Assembly: GCA_016284975.1 (NCBI GenBank)
Contig: JAEEPV010000058.1
Coordinates: 1-10,926, forward strand
DNA: 10,926 bases
Source of the DNA: Solobacterium sp.
GTDB taxonomy: Bacteria; Bacillota_I; Bacilli_A; Erysipelotrichales; Erysipelotrichaceae
Reading direction: 5' to 3'
The notes below the pieces were generated by a model. It made no database searches. It worked only from the letters and a program-made list of their open reading frames with translations, and had not been told where the DNA came from. The position numbers and the translations under genes are program-made. Of the stretch, positions 7,047-10,926 are shown piece by piece; position 1 is the first letter of the stretch; each line of letters begins with the position of its first letter.

Positions 7047-7616
7047 ATGAAACAGAATGCGAGTATCGAGAGCGAATTCCTGGATCTGGATCCGGAGAAT
7101 AAAATCGCGTTTATCCGGATGAAATATGAAAAGCCTAGTGATATTTTTCGTGAGAACACGGTAACGAAGATTCCGTTCATCGATGAATCGTTTTTTGGCG
7201 AAATCTTTCATGCGTTTGACCTGACGCCAAAACATTACAAAGTTGATCTGGAGATTCTGTTTTCGGATCTGGAAGAATACAATGAACAGGAACTGGAAGA
7301 GATCTTCCGGAAAAATGTGCTGATGGAATCCGCCGTGAAAAAACGGCAGAAGAAAGATCAGAATAGTCTTGCCCTGCTGTTGTGCGGAATCGGTCTGGTA
7401 TTCATTCTGGTCTCCATCGGGCTGGAATACGTTCCGTTCGCAAATGAAACACTGAAGAGTATCATTGCCTATATTCTCGATATCATGGCAACCGTTCCGT
7501 TCTGGGGCGCCATGGAGATCTATCTCATCAGCAACAACGAAGAGAGAAAATACCTTACGGGGAAGCTGCTGCAGTTCCATAAGATATCCTTCCGCAAAGC
7601 TCCCGGGAATTCATAA
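7047..7616 (+). CDS. Hypothetical membrane protein with two C-terminal helices
   Basis: I do not recognise this 189-residue protein. The start at 7047 has AGGGG at 7034-7038 with good spacing; an in-frame ATG at 6975 overlaps the -35 element and has no ribosome binding site. The first ~105 residues are soluble and acidic, with a charged helix-prone segment (LEEYNEQELEEIFRK, 75-89) and a basic patch KKRQKK at 98-103. Hydrophobic segments at about 107-127 and 137-162 would form a helical hairpin, with a basic tail. The positive patch before the first helix suggests a cytoplasmic N-terminus. It has its own promoter after the phosphatase terminator, so it is not in that operon. The IS element begins shortly downstream, and no convincing terminator follows. 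Confidence 0.8.
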   Translation: MKQNASIESEFLDLDPENKIAFIRMKYEKPSDIFRENTVTKIPFIDESFFGEIFHAFDLTPKHYKVDLEILFSDLEEYNEQELEEIFRKNVLMESAVKKRQKKDQNSLALLLCGIGLVFILVSIGLEYVPFANETLKSIIAYILDIMATVPFWGAMEIYLISNNEERKYLTGKLLQFHKISFRKAPGNS

Positions 7617-7677
7617 AAAACGGATGAAACTGAGTCCGGCCGGAACGCATAGACCGGATATCAATATAGAAGTCATG

Positions 7678-7698
7678 ACCACCAGTCCTGCTGGTGGT
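7678..7698. repeat. Subterminal hairpin at the transposase-distal (right) end of the IS
   Basis: ACCACCAG (7678-7685) and CTGGTGGT (7691-7698) form a perfect 8-bp stem with the loop TCCTG. Y1 transposases recognise such hairpins as single-stranded DNA, and its place downstream of the transposase stop fits the right end. Read as RNA on the + strand it might also weakly terminate the preceding gene, but only three T residues lie at its foot. Confidence 0.6.
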
Positions 7699-7793
7699 TT
7701 GCGGAATGCCCTCCGGGCAGTTTGTCGTTTCGCCTAAAGGCGAGGCCTAGCGACCGCTTTCTCTCGCTATCCTTCTATCCTATCGCCGTCTTC

Positions 7794-8177
7794 TTATTCC
7801 TTGATATAGTTCTTGATTGTTTCTTCGTTCACTTGGCCTATTGTCTCTACGTAGTATCCCCGAGCCCAGAAATGGCGACCATTTTTGTCTCGGTATCGAG
7901 GATATTTATCGAATATCATTAGCGCACTTTTTCCTTTCAGTTTCGACATTGCTGTAGATATACTCATCTTCGGTGGAATTGCCATGTAGATGTGAACGTG
8001 ATCCGCACATACTGCACCTTCTATCAGCTGGATTCCTTCTATATCGCATACTTTCTTCAAAATATCCCTGACATCTGTACGCAGAGATCCATACATTGTT
8101 TTCCTTCGATATTTTGGGATAAAAACTACATGGTACGTGCAATTGTACTTTGTATGAGATAAACTTTGATTGTCCAT
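7794..8177 (-). CDS. tnpA: IS200/IS605-family Y1 transposase TnpA, probably truncated
   Basis: This 127-residue protein begins with the family signature YNCTYHVVFIPKYRR (11-25). The HUH metal motif is His60-Val-His62 within ADHVHIYMAIPPK, followed by LKGKSALMIFD (80-90) and HFWARGYYV (102-110). Spacing from the HUH motif identifies Tyr124, in IKNYIKE, as the nucleophile (Tyr127 in IS608 TnpA). Family members continue as Y-x-x-x-Q, the glutamine completing the metal site, and are usually somewhat longer. Here residue 128 is a TAA stop (7794-7796) where a CAA glutamine codon would be expected; the frame continues as EDGDRIEG before a second stop. The copy is therefore probably catalytically dead, perhaps recently. 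The start is supported by GAGGT upstream of the ATG with 7-base spacing. Confidence 0.9.
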   Translation of the reverse strand: MDNQSLSHTKYNCTYHVVFIPKYRRKTMYGSLRTDVRDILKKVCDIEGIQLIEGAVCADHVHIYMAIPPKMSISTAMSKLKGKSALMIFDKYPRYRDKNGRHFWARGYYVETIGQVNEETIKNYIKE

Positions 8178-8184
8178 GTGGATT

Positions 8185-8239
8185 ACCTCGACTTTCTATG
8201 TAGCGGTTTGCTAGACATGCTTCCATATTAAGCCGAGGT
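8185..8239 (-). promoter_or_regulatory. Hairpin that would mask the tnpA ribosome binding site
   Basis: On the minus strand the leader segment ACCTCG (complement of 8234-8239) pairs with CGAGGT (complement of 8185-8190), which contains the Shine-Dalgarno sequence of tnpA. Three further pairs follow after one mismatch (8192-8194 with 8230-8232). Sequestration of the ribosome binding site by a leader hairpin is an established control of IS200 transposase expression. The pairing is seen; its function here is inferred. Confidence 0.5.
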
Positions 8240-8285
8240 TTTTCTATTTTGGTACTCTGTTCAACGCTACTGCTTACTCCGTTCG

Positions 8286-8302
8286 CCCCAACTCCGTTGG
8301 GG
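8286..8302. repeat. Subterminal hairpin at the transposase-proximal (left) end of the IS
   Basis: CCCCAAC (8286-8292) and GTTGGGG (8296-8302) form a perfect 7-bp stem with the 3-base loop TCC. It lies upstream of tnpA near the expected left end of the element. The sequence turns A/T-rich at about 8303-8345, which probably includes the element boundary. Confidence 0.55.
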
Positions 8303-8357
8303 GTTTAATCGTTGGTCAATTACTAATAATCACTTAAGAAAAAACTGGAGGTAAAGT

Positions 8358-8594
8358 ATGGAAAACAGAGAAATTTTTGAAAAGCTGGAACTGGAAGCTC
8401 AGGAACTGGAAAAAGTCAGCGGCGGTATGTCCGGATCACGCAAAGCCCTGCTCAGAGACTATGTGGCTTTCTTTAAGCGTAAGAACTACAGTGTTGGTGA
8501 TATCAAGTACTGGTGGTCTGTCCGCTGCGACAACGCTGATATCAGTGCTGCAGAGCTGGAAGAAGACTATCAGTTCATTGAGTCGATCTACTAA
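8358..8594 (+). CDS. Small protein with double-glycine leader (candidate secreted peptide precursor)
   Basis: The 78-residue product has a strong ribosome binding site, GGAGGT (8347-8352), 5 bases before the ATG. The N-terminus MENREIFEKLELEAQ leads to ELEKVSGG (16-23), which matches the ELxx(I/V)xGG double-glycine leader cleaved by C39-peptidase ABC exporters of class II bacteriocins and peptide pheromones. Cleavage after Gly23 would release a 55-residue peptide starting MSGSRKALL, with KYWWSVRC in the middle and an acidic tail (AAELEEDYQFIESIY). The mature part has one cysteine and no Ser/Thr/Cys-rich core, and its charge is roughly balanced, so a lanthipeptide or typical pediocin is unlikely. 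No immunity, exporter or modification gene is in the window. It follows the IS directly, so its promoter is uncertain. A strong terminator follows. Role unknown: bacteriocin-like or signalling are options. Confidence 0.75.
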   Translation: MENREIFEKLELEAQELEKVSGGMSGSRKALLRDYVAFFKRKNYSVGDIKYWWSVRCDNADISAAELEEDYQFIESIY

Positions 8595-8617
8595 GCAGAT
8601 CCAAACACTTCGAAGTA

Positions 8618-8655
8618 AAGGATGCCCTTTTCCCAAGGGCATCCTTCTTTCTTAC
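8618..8655 (+). terminator. Strong hairpin terminator after the double-glycine peptide gene
   Basis: AAGGATGCCCTT (8618-8629) pairs perfectly with AAGGGCATCCTT (8635-8646) over 12 bp with the loop TTCCC, followed by the T-rich CTTTCTT. It ends the small gene's transcript. The same stem could also help stop transcription arriving from the convergent diguanylate cyclase gene. Confidence 0.8.
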
Positions 8656-8664
8656 ATTTCCATG

Positions 8665-8697
8665 CAGAAGCACGCACTGTGCTTCTGTTTTATTTTT
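8665..8697 (+). terminator. Second hairpin terminator facing the convergent gene
   Basis: CAGAAGCAC (8665-8673) and GTGCTTCTG (8679-8687) form a perfect 9-bp stem with the loop GCACT, followed by TTTTATTTTT at 8688-8697. The T tract runs into the stop codon of the minus-strand diguanylate cyclase gene. Oriented for + strand transcripts, it is a backup that protects the convergent gene from read-through. On the minus strand it lacks a following T run. Confidence 0.7.
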
Positions 8698-10339
8698 AGC
8701 GTGATTCCGATGATTTCGATCCTGCAAGTGTCTTTTTGTAATTCCATTTATTCTCGTACATCAGACGGTCTGCACGCCGTACGACATCATATACCGTGTC
8801 ATCTTCCTTCGGGTCATAGGCAGCCATACCGCGGGCTACACTTACCTTTTCCCAGGCATTGGTTTTCTGTTTCTGTTTTTCCGCACATCTTCTGTCAAAC
8901 TCGTTCAGGAGTGCATCCCGGTTTTCATAGTCACCATCTTCCAGAAGTGCCGCAAACTCGTCTCCGCCGATCCGGAATACCGGACTGTGATTAAATACAT
9001 CACAGATGATGTTCGCTGTCTCTTTCAGGTAGATATCGCCTTTATCATGCCCGTACTGATCATTTATGGCTTTCAGACTGTTGCAGTCAAACATAATGAT
9101 CGCGAATACAAGATTCTCCCGGTTCTCATTGCATTCGATCTGCAGATTATTCATGAAGATGTCGAAGGCACCCTTGTTGCGAAGAGATGTCATGGCATCC
9201 GCATAGGCAAGATCGTTAAGATCGGTAATGGTACGCTTTAAGTTCTGTGCGACCCGGCTGAAGGTGCGGGTCAGGATACCGATCTCATCATCCCCGGAGT
9301 AATCCAGTTTATGGTCATAGTTGCCGGCATCAATTTCTTCTGCCACCTTTGTGATATCCTGCAGCGGTTTTGTGATCCGCCTGGTATATCTCATGATGAA
9401 AAAAATAAATAATATCAGTAATACCGCAAACGCGATAATGATTGCTCTGACCCATCTCTGCCATACGGCATTGATCTCATTGACCGGAACCGAAACATTC
9501 AGCCAGTCTCCGTTGACCAAAGGCAGACTTACCGCCATCTTCTTTACCCCATCGAAGGTATAGTTAATGATTGTATTCCTGCTGCCCCGAAACGCTTCCG
9601 GTGTTACCGGCGGTGTTTCCATGGTCATGACATCCATGCGCGGATGGTAGATCAGCGTACCTGCCTCATCGTTAACAAATGCATAACCGTTCTCATAGAG
9701 CGTTATATTGTTTACTTCTTCTGCCATGAAGGAGTAATCCAATTCGATACCGATCACTCCGACAAACCTGCCGTTCAGATAGACCGGTGTGTTATAGGAG
9801 ATGACCCGTGCATCGAGATTATCGGTAATATACGGCGGCAGCCAGACAGATTTCCCGGTTGCCTTGGGGACGGTAAACCACACCAGCTGTGAAGTATCTT
9901 CGGTATCATAACGCGTAATATCCGTCACTTCATGTTCCTGAAAGCCTTCCCCGTCCTCATTTACAAACCAGAATCCCTTTACATTGGGGGATACGGCCGG
10001 GTCGATCCGATAGTAGTACGTGATTATGCCGTTTGTCTTATAAAGGGCCCGTTTGAAGAAATCACTGACCCGGTTAAGATGTGCAGACAGACTTTCATCA
10101 TCCAATGCGGTAAGATCCGCTTCCACATAGGCCGAGATCGTCTCAACATCCTGTTCCGCATCGAGAAGTAATACATCAAGATTCTTCGCTCCTGCTTCAC
10201 ACAGTAGCATCAGTATCTTTTCTGAGTTTTTCTGTCCGATATCACGGATCGCAGCAACGCCAAAAACCGTCGCGATAATCATTGTGATCATAATCGCGCT
10301 GATCATTACTGCCGTTATTTTTGTTCTCAGTGAATGCAT
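8696..10339 (-). CDS. Membrane diguanylate cyclase with Cache-like sensor, HAMP and GGDEF domains
   Basis: This 547-residue protein should synthesise cyclic di-GMP from two GTP. Layout: membrane helix about 10-30; extracytoplasmic double-Cache-like sensor about 35-295, with the typical FVGVIGIELDYSF (192-204) and YENGYAFVNDEAG (215-227) stretches; second helix about 297-317; HAMP linker about 318-370; GGDEF domain about 375-540. The catalytic motif is intact as RIGGDEF (456-462), with DAMTSLRNK (381-389) and NDQYGHDKGD (426-435) as expected. The product-inhibition site RxxD, normally 5 residues before GGDEF, is absent (residues 449-452 read FNHS), so feedback by c-di-GMP at this site is unlikely. 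Start: AGGGG lies 11 bases before the ATG, with a good TATAAT upstream. It is convergent with the small peptide gene and divergent from the solute-binding lipoprotein gene, whose ligand could conceivably relate to its sensor. Confidence 0.94.
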   Translation of the reverse strand: MHSLRTKITAVMISAIMITMIIATVFGVAAIRDIGQKNSEKILMLLCEAGAKNLDVLLLDAEQDVETISAYVEADLTALDDESLSAHLNRVSDFFKRALYKTNGIITYYYRIDPAVSPNVKGFWFVNEDGEGFQEHEVTDITRYDTEDTSQLVWFTVPKATGKSVWLPPYITDNLDARVISYNTPVYLNGRFVGVIGIELDYSFMAEEVNNITLYENGYAFVNDEAGTLIYHPRMDVMTMETPPVTPEAFRGSRNTIINYTFDGVKKMAVSLPLVNGDWLNVSVPVNEINAVWQRWVRAIIIAFAVLLILFIFFIMRYTRRITKPLQDITKVAEEIDAGNYDHKLDYSGDDEIGILTRTFSRVAQNLKRTITDLNDLAYADAMTSLRNKGAFDIFMNNLQIECNENRENLVFAIIMFDCNSLKAINDQYGHDKGDIYLKETANIICDVFNHSPVFRIGGDEFAALLEDGDYENRDALLNEFDRRCAEKQKQKTNAWEKVSVARGMAAYDPKEDDTVYDVVRRADRLMYENKWNYKKTLAGSKSSESR

Positions 10340-10375
10340 TGAATAATCTGCCCCTACAGATTTCGATTAAAAAAA

Positions 10376-10405
10376 ATTATAAATCAACTACCCTTCATTC
10401 TTCAA
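10376..10405 (-). promoter_or_regulatory. Predicted promoter of the diguanylate cyclase gene
   Basis: On the minus strand a perfect -10 TATAAT (complement of 10376-10381) follows TTGAAG (complement of 10400-10405) at an 18-bp spacing. The leader of about 30 bases carries the AGGGG ribosome binding site. Confidence 0.55.
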
Positions 10406-10546
10406 ACCAAATGAGAAATTGATCTTTTACAGTGTCAGTATTTACAGCTTCTGAGAGATACACATGGTTTAAAAATGGAGGATAAATTAAATTTAGGGAA
10501 CCAAGCAAGAATTCACTATTACTCGTACTTATATATTAAAAAACTG

Positions 10547-10552
10547 TATAAT
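10547..10552 (+). promoter_or_regulatory. Candidate -10 element for the solute-binding lipoprotein gene
   Basis: A perfect TATAAT preceded by TG lies 79 bases before the lipoprotein start. No convincing -35 is seen at the usual spacing. The divergent gap 10340-10631 otherwise holds A/T-rich sequence with no supportable gene. The roughly 70-base leader (about 10559-10631) contains no riboswitch I can support. Confidence 0.4.
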
Positions 10553-10631
10553 TGGCTTATCAGATCCGGTGAAACGACTGTGATCGGCCACTTGATAATC
10601 CATTTTCAAGAACATTCTGGCAGGTGCCTTT

Positions 10632-10926
10632 ATGAGAAGTTCGTTTATGACACATACCACTTTTTCCATTTCTTCGCTGCTGGCGATGACTGTATTTCTT
10701 TCGGGTTGTTCCGCACAAAATGTATTATCTGATGCGGTAGAAGAATCGGAAGAAACGGATACCTCCGGATATCTGATTGTGATTGAAGATGATCCGGATA
10801 CGCTTGATTTTCAATGTACGTCTCTATATTACACAATTGCCCAGAATGGCTTTAACCGATTGGTAGAAACGGAAATCGGTCCCGATGGAACTGCGGAGAT
10901 CGTTCCGTCGCTGGCGGAATCCTGGA
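10632..10926 (+). CDS. Family-5 extracellular solute-binding lipoprotein, N-terminal part only (OppA/DppA-like)
   Basis: The frame is open from the ATG at 10632 to the window edge, covering 98 residues. A signal peptide (basic MR start, hydrophobic FSISSLLAMTVFLSG) ends in the lipobox LSGC, with Cys26 as the lipidated residue, followed by an acidic linker. The mature start DDPDTLDFQCTSLYYTIAQN (53-72) and the later FNRLVE (74-79) and VPSLAESW (91-98) match the N-terminal signature of family-5 substrate-binding proteins of oligopeptide, nickel and related ABC transporters. An AGGTG stretch precedes the ATG; an in-frame ATG at 10647 is an alternative start with GAGAAG upstream. The remaining ~400-500 residues and probably the permease and ATPase genes lie beyond the window. 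The ligand cannot be assigned, although peptides are usual. Confidence 0.85.
   Translation, partial: MRSSFMTHTTFSISSLLAMTVFLSGCSAQNVLSDAVEESEETDTSGYLIVIEDDPDTLDFQCTSLYYTIAQNGFNRLVETEIGPDGTAEIVPSLAESW

Larger units (their letters stand above)
7670..8325 (-). mobile_element. IS200-type insertion sequence (transposase only)
   Basis: The region contains an IS200/IS605-superfamily Y1 transposase on the minus strand, with a subterminal hairpin on each side (7678-7698 and 8286-8302) as expected for these single-strand transposing elements. They have no terminal inverted repeats and make no target duplication, so the edges given here are approximate. No tnpB accessory nuclease is present, which makes it IS200-like. 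It sits between the membrane protein gene and the double-glycine peptide gene and may have displaced their original terminator or promoter. The remaining bases between 7617 and 7793 hold only element-end structures, including CGCCT/AGGCG at 7731-7742. Confidence 0.8.

Noticed and set aside
7670..8325. tnpB/omega-RNA of an IS605-type element
   Set aside because: No TnpB-like frame lies on either strand near tnpA, so the element is transposase-only.
8377..8994. 205-residue + strand open frame overlapping the small peptide gene and the diguanylate cyclase gene
   Set aside because: It crosses two terminator hairpins and overlaps two well-supported genes in other frames; its composition is not protein-like.
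10562..10595. Short resemblance to cobalamin riboswitch pieces (CCGGTGAAA, ACTGTGATCGG) before the lipoprotein gene
   Set aside because: Only a few short words match, and the rest of the roughly 200-base core, including the B12 box context, is missing. The upstream bases are A/T-rich promoter sequence.
10475..10732. 85-residue open frame in the divergent intergenic region
   Set aside because: It has no ribosome binding site, overlaps the predicted TATAAT and the lipoprotein gene in another frame, and resembles no family.
1..10926. CRISPR arrays, tRNA or rRNA genes, phage genes
   Set aside because: No regularly spaced repeats, cloverleaf sequences, rRNA segments or phage structural proteins were found by eye. 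The only tandem repeat is the short operator-like one at 77-101.

Overview
The window looks like chromosomal DNA of an anaerobic, probably gut-associated member of the Bacillota (Firmicutes). The signs are an oxygen-sensitive glycyl radical enzyme, strong GGAGG-type ribosome binding sites, sigma-A-like promoters, a SpoIIE/RsbU-type phosphatase, a double-glycine leader peptide and an IS200-type element. The family within the phylum cannot be fixed from sequence alone.

Positions 1-4982 hold a compact four-gene operon on the + strand, bounded by an upstream terminator hairpin and a strong downstream terminator. It contains a glycyl radical enzyme (GRE) that is not pyruvate formate-lyase, its radical-SAM activase (overlapping it by 8 bp), a DeoR-family sugar-phosphate regulator, and a divergent N-acetylmannosamine-6-phosphate 2-epimerase (NanE). 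A 10-bp tandem repeat in front of the promoter is a candidate operator for the DeoR protein. The gene set suggests that a radical C-O or C-N cleavage or elimination step is tied to amino-sugar or related sugar-phosphate metabolism. No substrate is assignable from the window, and no transporter or aldolase is present. This is the best candidate for an undescribed pathway.

Positions 5024-6954 carry a membrane-bound PP2C-type phosphatase with a large extracytoplasmic sensor region. Its extended -10 element ends 6 bases before the only good start codon, so the mRNA may be leaderless. Positions 6975-7616 carry an unrecognised protein with two membrane helices, behind its own good promoter.

About 7670-8325 is an IS200-type element (transposase only, no tnpB) with hairpins at both ends and a hairpin that would cover the transposase ribosome binding site. 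Its transposase stops exactly where the conserved active-site glutamine is expected, so this copy is probably inactive. Next come a small double-glycine-leader peptide gene (8358-8594), two terminators, a convergent membrane diguanylate cyclase with a Cache-like sensor (8696-10339, minus strand), a divergent intergenic region, and the start of a family-5 (oligopeptide-type) solute-binding lipoprotein that runs off the right edge.
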